In this document: positions 9,401 to 17,875 of the stretch, piece by piece
Layout of the letters: the number at the start of each line of letters is the position of its first letter
Numbering within the stretch: the stretch's first letter is position 1
NCBI RefSeq assembly: GCF_009932335.1
Contig: NZ_BLJF01000003.1
Coordinates: 682,001-746,000, forward strand
Reading direction: 5' to 3'
DNA from: Pseudomonas asiatica
Lineage (GTDB): Bacteria; Pseudomonadota; Gammaproteobacteria; Pseudomonadales; Pseudomonadaceae
DNA: 64,000 nucleotides
Program-made: the position numbers and the translations under genes
The notes under the pieces: generated by a model
What the model was told of the DNA's origin: nothing
Databases searched by the model: none
What the model saw: only the letters and a program-made list of their open reading frames with translations

Positions 9401-11420
9401 CTGCCATGACCGCCTGGCGCACATGCTCGATGCCGTGCGCCTGGGGCAACCGCTGCATGCCGCCACCGCGCTGATCGACTACATCCGCAACTTCAGCTTC
9501 TCGGCCCTGGCCGATAGCGCCGCCGGCCAGGGGCCGGTCGAAGCCGCAACCAGTGAGGCCCCGGCGGTGGCACCGGAGCGGGCACCGGGCGACATGGTCA
9601 AGGTCGATGCCGAGCTGCTCGACGACCTGGGCAACCTGGCCGGTGAGCACTCGATCATCCGTGGGCGCATCGAGCAGCAGGTGAACGATGCGCAGTTCAC
9701 CCTCAACGAGATGGAAACCACCCTCGAGCGCATGCGCGACCAGTTGCTGCGCCTGGATATCGAGACCCAAGGGCGGATGTCCAGCCGGCAGCAGTTCGAA
9801 GGCGATGCCTATGACGACTTCGACCCGCTGGAAATGGACCGCCACTCGCAACTGCAGCAGCTGTCGCGGGCCTTGTTCGAGTCCGCCTCGGATTTGCTCG
9901 ACCTCAAGGAAACCCTGGCACAGCGCGCACAGGAAGCCCACAGCCTCCTGCAGCAGCAAGCGCGGGTGAACAGCCAGTTGCAGGAAGGCCTGACCGCTAC
10001 CCTGATGGTACCCTTCGAGCGCCTGGTGCCGCGCTTGCAGCGTGTGGTACGGCAGGTGGCCAGCGAGCTGGGCAAGCAGGTGGAGCTGGTGGTCGGCAAT
10101 GCCGAGGGTGAACTCGACCGCAGCGTGCTCGAACGTATGGTGGCACCGCTGGAGCACATGCTGCGCAACGCCGTCGACCATGGCCTGGAAAGCCGCGAAA
10201 TGCGCCTGGCTGCGGGCAAGCCGGAGCAGGGCACCATTCACCTGAATCTGCTGCACGAAGGCGCGGATATCGTTATCGAAATGACCGACGACGGTGCCGG
10301 CGTGCCACTGGAAGCGGTGCGCCGCAAGGCCATCAAGCGCGGCCTGCTAGACCCGCAGGCGCAATTGAGCGATCACGAGATCCTTCAATTCATTCTGCGC
10401 CCGGGCTTTTCCACTGCCGAGAAGATTACTCAGATTTCCGGGCGTGGCCTGGGCATGGACGTGGTGCACGAGGAGGTCAAGCAGCTGGGCGGCTCGATGA
10501 GTATCGAGTCAGCCCAGGGCAAGGGCGCGCGCTTTCTGATCCGCCTGCCGTTCACCGTGTCGGTGAACCGCGCGCTGATGGTGCACCTGGGCGAAGAGCA
10601 GTACGCCATTCCGCTGAATACCATCGAGGGCATCGTCCGCGTGCCGCCGGCCGAACTGGCGGCGTGCTACCAGCTGGACGCCCCGCGTTATGTGTACGCC
10701 GGCCACGAATACGAGCTGCGCTACCTGGGTGAGCTGCTGCAGGGCATGCCGCGCCCGGCATTGCTCGGGCAGAGCGTGCCGCTGCCGGTGCTGCTGGTGC
10801 ATTCCCAGGAGCAGTCGTTCGCCATCCAGGCCGATAGCCTGTCGCCCAGCCGCGAGATCGTGGTGAAGAGCCTGGGGCCGCAGTTTGCCGCAGTTGCCGG
10901 GTTGTCGGGGGCAACGCTGTTGGGCGATGGTCGGGTGGTACTGATTCTCGACCTGCTGGGCCAGTTGCGTGGCCAGCAGCGGCGCCTGGCGCGCCTGCCG
11001 GGTGGCGGTGCGGCTCGGCGCCAGGTGTTCGGCCCGGCGCCACGGCGGGCGTTGCTGGTAATGGTGGTGGACGATTCGGTGACTGTGCGCAAGGTCACCA
11101 GCCGCCTGTTGGAACGCCACGGCATGAGTGTGCTGACGGCCAAGGACGGGGTCGATGCAATGGCCCTGCTGGAAGAACACCGCCCCGATGTGTTGCTGCT
11201 GGACATCGAGATGCCGCGCATGGACGGCTTCGAGGTGGCCACACGTATCCGCCGTGATGAACGACTGAAAGACTTGCCGATCATAATGATTACTTCGCGC
11301 ACCGGGCAGAAGCACCGCGACCGTGCCATGGCCATCGGCGTCAACGAATACCTGGGCAAGCCGTACCAGGAGTCGGTCCTGTTGCAGAGCATTGCCCACT
11401 GGAGCCAGACCCATGCTTGA
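6468..11420 (+). CDS. chpA: Hybrid CheA-type histidine kinase ChpA
   Basis: The central kinase of the Pil-Chp pathway, 1650 residues from this start. N-terminal helical modules (about 1-430) lack an obvious phospho-His. Three canonical Hpt domains follow with HTLKG motifs at about H482, H616 and H933. Next come a dimerisation region, a CheA-type ATPase (N-box RNAVDHG near 1234, GRGLGMDVV), a CheW-like domain and a C-terminal receiver with D1579 in LLLDIEMPRMDG. The ATG at 6468 is 6 nt after GAGGA and gives a start like that of homologues; an in-frame ATG at 6432 is the alternative. It is much shorter than the roughly 2470-residue P. aeruginosa protein. Confidence 0.95.
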   Translation: MAVAAVSPERHDTVALAWTKAAILDCLGQARQALERFAGEPGDLSMLAFVVDNLHQVHGCLRMLELRGATRLAEELELFAKALADGQVSPRGDCLGALFRGLEQLPSYLERLRGARHDLPLVMLPLLNQLRACRGEEPLAQASLISGATQRFAGADDLANLDLSLGNWREQLQAGPGRDALRSVVTALCDDLMRIKERLDQFVRGDRQHSEQLDALLAPLRHVADTLAVLGFQQPRRVIIDQVLALQALAQGERAVDDAVLMDVAGALLYVEATLNGMVGPLEENGQGGLPGSDLAEIRQLVLNESLNVLQQAKDLIGDCLESGWPRQRLQPLPGLLQQIRGALAMLMLPTVAELFAGCASYVQRWLQHLEVEPPADELTHLAEALSAAECYLQWRVADPLADGQPFIDMARASLATLGVHCAMVEATAGQDGSADGIDDELREVFLDEAGELLPEIERHWLRWRADNQQREALGEVRRALHTLKGSGRMVHAEAVAELAWGAEHLLNRVLEGRSVLSPEGVVALQQVFVYLPDLLADFAAGQLPQLTEIEQLAGHLHALAENDAPVAADIDGLDPQLLDIFRSEAQGHLASLDAFLQGADGHDTQVSDGLQRALHTLKGSAAMAGVMPVAELATAFDRLAREYKGHQLPLRMAEIEWLEAARSLFHLGLVQLDSTPLAAIPGAAELIEQVGQAVDGHLASLHDDPQHGRRSKRDPQSIASFLAQAMDILLDAESLLSRWQEQPGQRDALDTLLDELTTLGHAAHLADLWQMDDVCEALLDLYGAVEEGSLPADARFFAHVQRAHEALLDMLDEVAAGQDIPPRPELVDSLRHLLGQALAPEATGLVGIDTVTPLHPDMDLADTLGLGPAHNPLLPVVAEPLVEEPESPGEELLEVFLEESSDIVESAAAALARWQADPRNSVEVDNLMRDLHTLKGVARMVEIAPIGDLAHELEFLYELLAAGRMPPSAPLFALLQNCHDRLAHMLDAVRLGQPLHAATALIDYIRNFSFSALADSAAGQGPVEAATSEAPAVAPERAPGDMVKVDAELLDDLGNLAGEHSIIRGRIEQQVNDAQFTLNEMETTLERMRDQLLRLDIETQGRMSSRQQFEGDAYDDFDPLEMDRHSQLQQLSRALFESASDLLDLKETLAQRAQEAHSLLQQQARVNSQLQEGLTATLMVPFERLVPRLQRVVRQVASELGKQVELVVGNAEGELDRSVLERMVAPLEHMLRNAVDHGLESREMRLAAGKPEQGTIHLNLLHEGADIVIEMTDDGAGVPLEAVRRKAIKRGLLDPQAQLSDHEILQFILRPGFSTAEKITQISGRGLGMDVVHEEVKQLGGSMSIESAQGKGARFLIRLPFTVSVNRALMVHLGEEQYAIPLNTIEGIVRVPPAELAACYQLDAPRYVYAGHEYELRYLGELLQGMPRPALLGQSVPLPVLLVHSQEQSFAIQADSLSPSREIVVKSLGPQFAAVAGLSGATLLGDGRVVLILDLLGQLRGQQRRLARLPGGGAARRQVFGPAPRRALLVMVVDDSVTVRKVTSRLLERHGMSVLTAKDGVDAMALLEEHRPDVLLLDIEMPRMDGFEVATRIRRDERLKDLPIIMITSRTGQKHRDRAMAIGVNEYLGKPYQESVLLQSIAHWSQTHA

Positions 11421-11886
11421 ACTGATCGCCGGCCAACGCAGCAGCCTGACCGGGCTTTTGCTGCCGTTGGGCGACCGTACCCTGGTGTTGCCCAACGTGG
11501 CGGTGGCGGAGTTGAGTGGCCAGCGCAACGTGGTGTGCCAACGCGGCGAGCCGGCCTGGCACCTGGGCTGGATCGACTGGCGCCAGCAGCGCCTGCCGCT
11601 GATCGGCTTCGAAGCCGCGTGCGGTGGCGAGACACCCTGCGGCGAGCGGGCACGCGTGGTGGTGCTCAATGCCTTGGGTGATACCGGCCTGCGCTACCTG
11701 GCGTTGTTGCTGCAGGACATACCGCGCTCCTGCAAGCTGGACAGCCAGCTGAACTACGTGGACGTGGCGCTGGGTCGCCTGGAACTGGCGGCGGTGCAGG
11801 TGGGCGAACAGGTAGCGCGGGTGCCGGACCTGGTCGGGCTGGAACGGCTGGTGCGTGACGCGGAACTGCAACCTGAGATTGGTTAG
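11413..11886 (+). CDS. chpC: CheW-like protein ChpC
   Basis: A 157-residue CheW-domain protein. Its ATG lies inside the end of chpA (8-nt overlap), so it is the last gene of the cluster. Visible CheW features are LLLPLGDRTLVLPNVAVAEL at the N-terminus, the WRQQRLPLIGFEAACGG strand pair, and LALLLQDIPRS. In P. aeruginosa a second CheW-like protein, ChpC, follows ChpA and is proposed to connect extra receptors to the kinase. No motif separates ChpC from other CheW proteins, so the name rests on position. Confidence 0.88.
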   Translation: MLELIAGQRSSLTGLLLPLGDRTLVLPNVAVAELSGQRNVVCQRGEPAWHLGWIDWRQQRLPLIGFEAACGGETPCGERARVVVLNALGDTGLRYLALLLQDIPRSCKLDSQLNYVDVALGRLELAAVQVGEQVARVPDLVGLERLVRDAELQPEIG

Positions 11887-11899
11887 GATGTAAGGCACA

Positions 11900-11993
11900 G
11901 GGCCCTTTCGCGGGCACGCCCGCTCCCACAGGAAAATCATACACTTCAAGGCAAGTGGATACCTGTGGGAGCGGGCGTGCCCGCGAAGAGGCC
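11900..11993. repeat. REP inverted pair downstream of chpC
   Basis: Two copies of the GCGGGC(A/G)(T/C)GCCCGCTCCCACAGG-type REP in opposite orientation, separated by about 30 bp. It sits right after the last gene of the Pil-Chp cluster and could act in transcript termination or stabilisation. Confidence 0.8.
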
Positions 11994-12042
11994 ATCAGCA
12001 TCACAACAGGAACCCAGCCCACCTCAGGAGGTCTGTGTTTGC

Positions 12043-12660
12043 ATGTACTACGGTGAACGCTTCAACGCCTGGACCCACCTGGTCGGTGCCGTCCTGGCCT
12101 GTATCGGTGCCATCTGGCTGATCGTGGTCGCGGGCCTGCAGGGCGACCCGTGGAAGATCGTCAGTTTCTCCATCTACGGCAGCACCTTGCTGTTGCTGTA
12201 CAGCATTTCTACCCTGTACCACAGCACTCGCGGGCGGGCGAAGGTGATCATGCGCAAGCTCGATCACCTGTCGATCTATCTGCTGATCGCCGGCAGCTAC
12301 ACGCCGTTCTGCCTGGTCAGCCTGCGCGGGCCCTGGGGCTGGAGCCTGTTCGGGGTGGTCTGGGGGCTGGCGGTGATCGGCATGTTGCAGGAGATCAAGC
12401 CGCGCTCCGAGGCGCGCATCCTGTCGATCATCATCTATGCGGTGATGGGCTGGATCGTGCTGGTGGCGGTCAAGCCGCTGCTGCACTCGCTCGGTAGCGC
12501 CGGCTTTGCCTGGCTGGCTGCCGGTGGGGTGTTCTACACCGTCGGCATCATCTTCTTCGCCTTCGACAGCCGCTTCCGCCACTGGCATGGCATCTGGCAC
12601 CTGTTCGTGATCGCCGGCAGCCTCATGCATTTCGTGGCGGTGTCGTTCTACGTGCGTTAG
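12043..12660 (+). CDS. Hemolysin III family (PAQR-type) membrane protein
   Basis: A 205-residue integral membrane protein with about seven hydrophobic segments. It begins MYYGERFNAWTHLVGAVLAC, the family signature ERFNxxTHxxG. The later motifs STLYHS, DHLSIYLLIAGSYTPFC and the terminal WHLFVIAGSLMHF supply the conserved metal-binding-type residues of the PAQR/HlyIII superfamily. The function in bacteria is unclear; some homologues affect membrane fluidity. The start follows AGGAGGT (12026-12032). Its TAG ends at 12660 and the convergent rsmE stop codon begins at 12661, leaving no spacer. Confidence 0.9.
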   Translation: MYYGERFNAWTHLVGAVLACIGAIWLIVVAGLQGDPWKIVSFSIYGSTLLLLYSISTLYHSTRGRAKVIMRKLDHLSIYLLIAGSYTPFCLVSLRGPWGWSLFGVVWGLAVIGMLQEIKPRSEARILSIIIYAVMGWIVLVAVKPLLHSLGSAGFAWLAAGGVFYTVGIIFFAFDSRFRHWHGIWHLFVIAGSLMHFVAVSFYVR

Positions 12661-13380
12661 TTAAAAGTCACCCCACAGTTGCTGTGCCACCGACAGTGCA
12701 ACCACCGGTGCGGTTTCGGTGCGCAGCACGCGTGGGCCGAGGCGTGCGGCGTGGAAACCGGCAGCCTTGGCCTGCTCGACCTCCGCTTCGCTCAGGCCGC
12801 CTTCGGGGCCGATCAGAAAGGCCAGGGTGGCCGGCTTGGCATGGCTGGTGAGCGGTTCGGCCACCGGGTGCAGGACCAGTTTCAGGTCGGCCTTGGCACT
12901 GCTCAGCCACTCGGCCAGGGTCACTGGCGGGTGGATGACCGGCAAGGTCGAGCGGCCGCATTGTTCGCAGGCGCTGATCGCCACCTGGCGCCAGTGGGCC
13001 AGGCGCTTGTCGGCGCGTTCGTCCTTCAGCCGCACTTCGCAGCGTTCGCTGACGATCGGGGTGATTTCGTTGGCGCCCAGCTCGGTGGCTTTCTGGATCG
13101 CCCAGTCCATGCGCTCGCCACGGGACAAGCCTTGGCCGAGGTGTACGTGCAGTGGTGAATCGGCCTGGCCGGCGAGGGCCTGGTCGAGGCTGACGCGCAC
13201 GGTTTTCTTGCCCACTTCGAGCAACTGGCCGCGGTATTCCTGGCCACTGCCGTCGAACAGCTGCACGGCGTCGCCGGGGGCCATGCGCAGTACGCGGCCG
13301 ATGTAGTGGGCCTGGGCTTCGGGCAGGTCATGCTCGCCAAGGCTCAGGGGGGCGTCGATGAAAAAGCGGGACAGTCTCAT
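12661..13380 (-). CDS. rsmE: 16S rRNA (uracil-1498-N3)-methyltransferase
   Basis: RsmE methylates U1498 of 16S rRNA using SAM. The 239-residue protein has the family start MRLSRFFIDAPLSLGEH, then a PUA-like N-terminal domain and a SPOUT methyltransferase domain with the knot motifs LAFLIGPEGGLSEAEVEQA and LGPRVLRTETAPVVAL. A longer in-frame upstream reading was rejected because it runs into the REP pair and does not resemble homologues. It is convergent with the HlyIII gene and lies just downstream of bioA on the same strand. Confidence 0.95.
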   Translation of the reverse strand: MRLSRFFIDAPLSLGEHDLPEAQAHYIGRVLRMAPGDAVQLFDGSGQEYRGQLLEVGKKTVRVSLDQALAGQADSPLHVHLGQGLSRGERMDWAIQKATELGANEITPIVSERCEVRLKDERADKRLAHWRQVAISACEQCGRSTLPVIHPPVTLAEWLSSAKADLKLVLHPVAEPLTSHAKPATLAFLIGPEGGLSEAEVEQAKAAGFHAARLGPRVLRTETAPVVALSVAQQLWGDF

Positions 13381-13411
13381 GGTTGAGCTCAAGCTAAAGG
13401 GAGAAGGTGGT

Positions 13412-13485
13412 CCCTGTGGGAGCGGGTTCACCCGCGAATGCGGCGGTGACTCCACTATTGCATTCGCGGGTGAACCCGCTCCCAG
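13412..13485. repeat. REP inverted pair between rsmE and bioA
   Basis: CCTGTGGGAGCGGGTTCACC and its inverted copy (ending GGTGAACCCGCTCCC) flank about 25 bp. The class is the GCGGGTT(C/T)ACCCGC REP seen at several other places here. It lies between co-directional genes, downstream of bioA. Confidence 0.8.
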
Positions 13486-13509
13486 AGAGTACGCGGCGGG
13501 CTTCCGGGC

Positions 13510-14916
13510 TTAGCCCGGGTCGCGGAAGTCGGGGTGGAAGTTGGCCGGTACGGCCACGCTGACGCTATCGCGGGTGGCAATGTCGATGCCTTCGCTGGCC
13601 ACTTCTGCCAGGAAGTCGATCTGATCTGGCGTAATCACATACGGCGGCAGGAAGTACACCACGCTGCCCAGCGGGCGCAGCAGGGCGCCACGCGTCAGGG
13701 CATGCTCGAACACTTTCAGGCCACGACGCTCCTGCCACGGGTAGGCGACCTTGCCGGCCTTGTCCTGGACCATCTCGATGGCCAGTGCCATGCCGGTCTG
13801 GCGAATTTCGGCCACATGCGCGTGGTCGACCAGGTGCGCGGTGGCGCTGGCCATGCGTGTGGCCAGGGCCTTGTTGGCCTCGATCACGTTGTCCTGCTCG
13901 AAAATATCCAGGGTCGCCAGCGCCGCGGCGCAGGCCAGCGGGTTGCCGGTGTAGCTGTGCGAGTGGAGGAACGCACGCAGGGTCGGGTAGTCGTCGTAGA
14001 ACGCCTGGTACACCTTGTCGGTGGTCAGGCAGGCGGCCAGTGGCAGGTAACCGCCGGTCAGGGCCTTGGACAGGCACAGGAAGTCCGGGCGAATGCCGGC
14101 CTGTTCACAGGCGAACATGGTGCCGGTGCGGCCGAAGCCCACGGCGATTTCGTCGTGGATCAGGTGCACGTCGTAGCGGTCGCAGGCATCGCGCAGCAGC
14201 TTGAGGTACACCGGGTGGTACATGCGCATGCCGCCGGCACCCTGGATCAGCGGTTCGACGATCACCGCGCTGATCGAGGCGTGGTGATCGGCCAGGGTCT
14301 GTTCCATGGCCTGGAACATGGTGCGCGAGTGCTCTTCCCAGCTCGTGCCTTCGGGGCGCAGGTAGCAGTCGGGGCTGGGCACCTTGAGGGTGTCGAGCAG
14401 CAGCGCCTTGTAGGTTTCGGTAAACAGCGGCACATCGCCGACCGACATGGCGGCGATGGTTTCGCCGTGGTAGCTGTTGGTCAGGGTGACGAAGCGCTTC
14501 TTGCCCGGCTTGCCGACGTTCTGCCAGTAGTGGAAGCTCATCTTCAGCGCCACTTCGATACACGACGAACCGTTGTCGGCATAGAACACCCGGTCGAGGC
14601 CGGCCGGGGTCATGGCTACAAGGCGCTCGGACAGCTCGATCACCGGCTGGTGGCTGAAACCGGCCAGGATCACGTGCTCCAGTTGGTCGACCTGGTCCTT
14701 GATGCGCTGGTTGATACGCGGGTTGGCGTGGCCAAACACGTTGACCCACCAGCTGCTCACCGCATCCAGGTAGCGCTTGCCTTCGAAGTCTTCCAGCCAC
14801 ACGCCTTCGCCGCGCCTGATCGGGATCAGCGGCAGCTGCTCGTGGTCTTTCATCTGGGTGCAGGGGTGCCACAGGACCTTGAGGTCGCGTTGCATCCACT
14901 GATCATTGAGGCCCAT
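13510..14916 (-). CDS. bioA: Adenosylmethionine-8-amino-7-oxononanoate aminotransferase
   Basis: BioA transfers an amino group from SAM to KAPA to give DAPA in biotin synthesis; it is a PLP-dependent class III aminotransferase. The 468-residue protein starts MGLNDQWMQRDLKVLWHPCT, and WHPCTQMKDH is a BioA signature. The cofactor region shows NSYHGETIAAMSVGD, VHLIHDEIAVGFGRTG and the PLP lysine in LCLSKALTGGY. A reading extending 114 codons upstream is non-coding in character. No other biotin genes lie next to it; in Pseudomonas bioA commonly stands apart from bioBFHCD. Confidence 0.96.
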   Translation of the reverse strand: MGLNDQWMQRDLKVLWHPCTQMKDHEQLPLIPIRRGEGVWLEDFEGKRYLDAVSSWWVNVFGHANPRINQRIKDQVDQLEHVILAGFSHQPVIELSERLVAMTPAGLDRVFYADNGSSCIEVALKMSFHYWQNVGKPGKKRFVTLTNSYHGETIAAMSVGDVPLFTETYKALLLDTLKVPSPDCYLRPEGTSWEEHSRTMFQAMEQTLADHHASISAVIVEPLIQGAGGMRMYHPVYLKLLRDACDRYDVHLIHDEIAVGFGRTGTMFACEQAGIRPDFLCLSKALTGGYLPLAACLTTDKVYQAFYDDYPTLRAFLHSHSYTGNPLACAAALATLDIFEQDNVIEANKALATRMASATAHLVDHAHVAEIRQTGMALAIEMVQDKAGKVAYPWQERRGLKVFEHALTRGALLRPLGSVVYFLPPYVITPDQIDFLAEVASEGIDIATRDSVSVAVPANFHPDFRDPG

Positions 14917-15181
14917 GGGCACTTCTCCTGGCTTTGCGGCTTGGTTCGACCGCGTAAGCCTAAGCAATGCCGCAGGGCAGGACAACCGCCGCTGTTCATC
15001 GGGTTGCCAGCTACGCTTGCTACCGCGTGGAAACGCTGCAGGCAAAAATGTCTGTGGCGAAAAGGACTTGATGTCACTGCGCTGGCAGGGTCGGTAGACC
15101 TGACGTATTCTTAACGCATCTCTCCCGGGGCATTCCTGCCTCTCCACGTTTCTGTAACCCCCTGACTCGGAGTTCGCCGAC

Positions 15182-17035
15182 ATGGCTGCTGCTTGGGTGC
15201 GCCTGTGCGCGTTGGTATTGATTGGTGTGTCCAGCGGCGCCGCGCTGGCAAAGGACAAGACACCTTCGGCGATCGTCGTGGGTGGCGGCCTGGCGGGCCT
15301 GACGGCCGCCTACGAGCTGCAGAACAAAGGCTGGCAGGTGACGCTGCTGGAAGCCAAGGCAGGCATGGGCGGGCGCTCGGGCCTGGCCACCAGCGAGTGG
15401 ATCGGCAACGCCAAGGCGCAGCCGGTGCTCAACCAGTACCTCGACCGTTTCAAACTTGAAACACTGCCGGCACCGGAGTTCGTGCGTACCCCCGGTTACC
15501 TGATCGACGGCGAGTATTTCAGTGCCACCGACCTGGCTACCAAGCAACCGGCCACTGCCGAGGCGCTCAAGCGTTACGAGAAAACCCTTGATGACTTGGC
15601 CCGTTCGATCGAAGACCCGCTGAACCCGCAAGCCAACAGCACGCTGTTCGCCCTCGACCAGATCAACGTCTCCACCTGGCTGGACAAGCTGCAGTTGCCG
15701 ACCACCGCCCGCCAGCTGGTCAACCAGCAGATCCGTACCCGCTACGATGAGCCATCGCGCCTGTCGCTGCTGTATTTTGCCCAGCAGAACCGCGTGTATC
15801 GCGGCGTCAGCGACCGTGACCTGCGTGCCGCGCGCCTGCCTGGTGGCAGCCCGGTGCTGGCCCAAGCGTTCGTCAAGCAACTGAAGACCATCAAGACCAG
15901 TTCACCCGTGACCTCCATCGTCCAGGACAAGGACGGTGTCACGGTCAAGGTCGGCAGCGTCGGCTACCAGGCGGATTACCTGGTCATGGCCGTGCCCCTG
16001 CGCGCCCTGGCCAAGATCCAGATGACCCCGGGCCTGGACAGCCAGCACCTGGCGGCGTTGAAGGGTACCAACTATGGCTGGCGCGACCAGCTGATGCTCA
16101 AGTTCAAGAAGCCGGTATGGGAAAGCCGGGCGCGCATGTCGGGCGAAATCTTCAGTAACGCAGGCTTGGGCATGCTGTGGATCGAACCCGCGCTCAAGGG
16201 TGGCGCCAACGTGGTGATCAACCTGTCGGGCGACAACGCCCGCCTGCTGCAGGCGTTCGGCGACAAACAGATGGTCGACCAGGTGCTGATCCGCCTGCAT
16301 GCGTTCTACCCACAGGCCCGTGGCTCGTTCACCGGCTACGAGGTCAAGCGCTACAGCACCGACGCCGGTACCGGCGGCGCCTACCTGGCCTATGGCCCGG
16401 GCCAGATCAGCAAGTACTGGCGCCTGTGGGAGCGCCCGGTGCAGCGCATCACCTTTGCCGGTGAGCATACCGACGCCCTCTACCCAGGCACCCTGGAAGG
16501 CGCCCTGCGCAGTGGCCAGCGCGCGGCCAGCCAGGTGCAGGACCTGCTGGCCGGCAAGTCGTTCGACCCGGCCAAGGCGGCACCGGTGGCGGCGGCAGCA
16601 GCTGCAGGCGCCGTGGCGGCCAAGGAGAGCAAGGGTGGGTTCTTCTCCAACATGTTCGGTGGTTCTTCCGACAAGGGCGACAAGGCTGACAAGGCCCCGG
16701 TCAAGGCCGAGCCGAAGCCGGTCGATGAGGCCAAGCAGGATAAGCCGGGCTTCTTCAAGCGCCTTTTTGGCGGGGCGGACAAGCCTGAGGTGAAGGCCGA
16801 GCCGATTGCCAAGGCCGAGGCAGTGGCGCCGGCACCTGCGCCAACCCCGCAAGCCGCGCCGGCCCCGGTTGCGCCAGCGCCTGTGGTCAAGGAAGCAGCG
16901 GCCAAGCCTGCTGCGACCAAGGCTGCGCCTGCCAAGCGCGCACCGGCGCACAAGCCAGCCCAGACCAAAAAAGCGACTGCCAAGTCCGAACCGGCCAAGA
17001 AAGCTGTGGCCAATACTCAGGCCAAAGCGGGTTGA
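15182..17035 (+). CDS. Secreted flavin-containing amine oxidase with Lys/Ala/Pro-rich C-terminal tail
   Basis: A 617-residue protein with a signal peptide (likely cleavage after ALA at residue 23). An FAD-binding Rossmann motif GGGLAG is at 34-39, and the body is an amine-oxidase fold to about 460, ending with the FAD-binding ITFAGEHTDALYPGTLEGAL. Oxidation of a primary or secondary amine is inferred from the fold; the substrate is unknown. Residues from about 460 form a low-complexity tail rich in Ala, Lys and Pro. The tail carries two similar inserts, FFSNMFGG near 487 and FFKRLFGG near 524, and ends in a histone-like AKKA/PAK pattern. It is divergent from bioA. Confidence 0.85.
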   Translation: MAAAWVRLCALVLIGVSSGAALAKDKTPSAIVVGGGLAGLTAAYELQNKGWQVTLLEAKAGMGGRSGLATSEWIGNAKAQPVLNQYLDRFKLETLPAPEFVRTPGYLIDGEYFSATDLATKQPATAEALKRYEKTLDDLARSIEDPLNPQANSTLFALDQINVSTWLDKLQLPTTARQLVNQQIRTRYDEPSRLSLLYFAQQNRVYRGVSDRDLRAARLPGGSPVLAQAFVKQLKTIKTSSPVTSIVQDKDGVTVKVGSVGYQADYLVMAVPLRALAKIQMTPGLDSQHLAALKGTNYGWRDQLMLKFKKPVWESRARMSGEIFSNAGLGMLWIEPALKGGANVVINLSGDNARLLQAFGDKQMVDQVLIRLHAFYPQARGSFTGYEVKRYSTDAGTGGAYLAYGPGQISKYWRLWERPVQRITFAGEHTDALYPGTLEGALRSGQRAASQVQDLLAGKSFDPAKAAPVAAAAAAGAVAAKESKGGFFSNMFGGSSDKGDKADKAPVKAEPKPVDEAKQDKPGFFKRLFGGADKPEVKAEPIAKAEAVAPAPAPTPQAAPAPVAPAPVVKEAAAKPAATKAAPAKRAPAHKPAQTKKATAKSEPAKKAVANTQAKAG

Positions 17036-17049
17036 TTTATTACAGTGCT

Positions 17050-17128
17050 GGCCCCTTCGCAGCGCAAGGCTGCTCCTACAGGTTCTGCGCCGTCCTGTAG
17101 GAGCAGCCTTGTGCTGCGAAAGGGGCGG
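17050..17128. repeat. REP-like inverted pair (AAGGCTGCTCCTACAGG type)
   Basis: Arms CGCAGCGCAAGGCTGCTCCT and AGGAGCAGCCTTGTGCTGCG face each other across about 15 bp. This is a variant of the GACACAAGGCCGCTCCTACAGG class found elsewhere in the window. It lies in the 254-bp gap between the amine oxidase and cytochrome b561; the rest of that gap (17130-17289) is AT-rich and presumably carries the promoter of the cytochrome b561 gene. Confidence 0.75.
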
Positions 17129-17289
17129 CACTGGCAACCGCGAACGCTCCGTCTATCGTTAATGTTTCCTTAATGGGAAACTTACAGAATACATATCGTA
17201 TTTATCGATAATCCAAAGCAGTTTTTTACGCTTTTATTCGATGCGTTACGCGTTAGTCTGTGCACAGCTTTCACGGGGAAACACGCAAC

Positions 17290-17841
17290 ATGCAACTGCG
17301 CAATTCACCTTCTCGCTACGGCGTGGTCAGCATCGTCCTGCACTGGGGCGTGGCTCTGGCAGTCTTCGGCCTGTTCGGCCTGGGCCTGTGGATGGTCGGC
17401 CTCGACTACTACAGCCCTTGGCGCAAGGCCGGCCCGGACCTGCACAAAAGCATTGGTCTGGTGCTGCTGGCGGTGATGCTGCTGCGGGTGCTCTGGCGCT
17501 TCATCAGCCCGCCACCACCGGCACCAGCCAGCCACGGCGCATTCACCCGCCTGGCAGCCAAGTTGGGCCACCTGGCCCTGTACCTGGGGCTGTTCGCGGT
17601 AATGATCGCCGGTTACCTGATTTCCACCGCCGACGGTGTCGGCATTCCGGTGTTTGGCCTGTTCGAAGTGCCGGCACTGGTCAGCGACCTGCCCGACCAG
17701 GCAGACCTGGCAGGCGTGATCCATCTCTGGCTGGCCTGGGGCTTGGTGATTTTTGCCGTGCTGCATGGCTTGGCAGCGCTCAAGCACCATTTCATCGACC
17801 GTGACGCGACCCTGACCCGCATGCTGGGCCGCAAAGCTTGA
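17290..17841 (+). CDS. Cytochrome b561 family protein
   Basis: A 183-residue four-helix membrane protein of the bacterial cytochrome b561 family (di-haem, quinol-oxidising electron carrier of the inner membrane). The haem-ligand histidines are visible in [15 protein letters not shown] (near residue 17), [22 protein letters not shown] and [15 protein letters not shown]. An alternative GTG-type start 10 codons upstream is less likely. YceI follows 34 nt downstream; this cytochrome b561-YceI pairing is common in Pseudomonas and suggests a shared role, possibly in quinone or isoprenoid handling. Confidence 0.93.
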   Translation: MQLRNSPSRYGVVSIVLHWGVALAVFGLFGLGLWMVGLDYYSPWRKAGPDLHKSIGLVLLAVMLLRVLWRFISPPPPAPASHGAFTRLAAKLGHLALYLGLFAVMIAGYLISTADGVGIPVFGLFEVPALVSDLPDQADLAGVIHLWLAWGLVIFAVLHGLAALKHHFIDRDATLTRMLGRKA

Positions 17842-17875
17842 CTCTCAACCTCAATTGCAAAGGAAGGAAGTAAGG

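Noticed and set aside
11900..11993. Hairpin-rich segment as a possible tRNA or small RNA gene
   Set aside because: The arms are a REP pair with copies in many other intergenic regions of the window; there is no cloverleaf or CCA.
14917..15181. BirA/biotin operator in the bioA upstream region
   Set aside because: No biotin-operator dyad resembling the TTGTAAACC type was visible.
17130..17289. Possible LysR-type or OxyR operator (ATCG...CGAT) upstream of cytochrome b561
   Set aside because: The region is AT-rich and any short dyad can be found; no convincing spacing or second copy.
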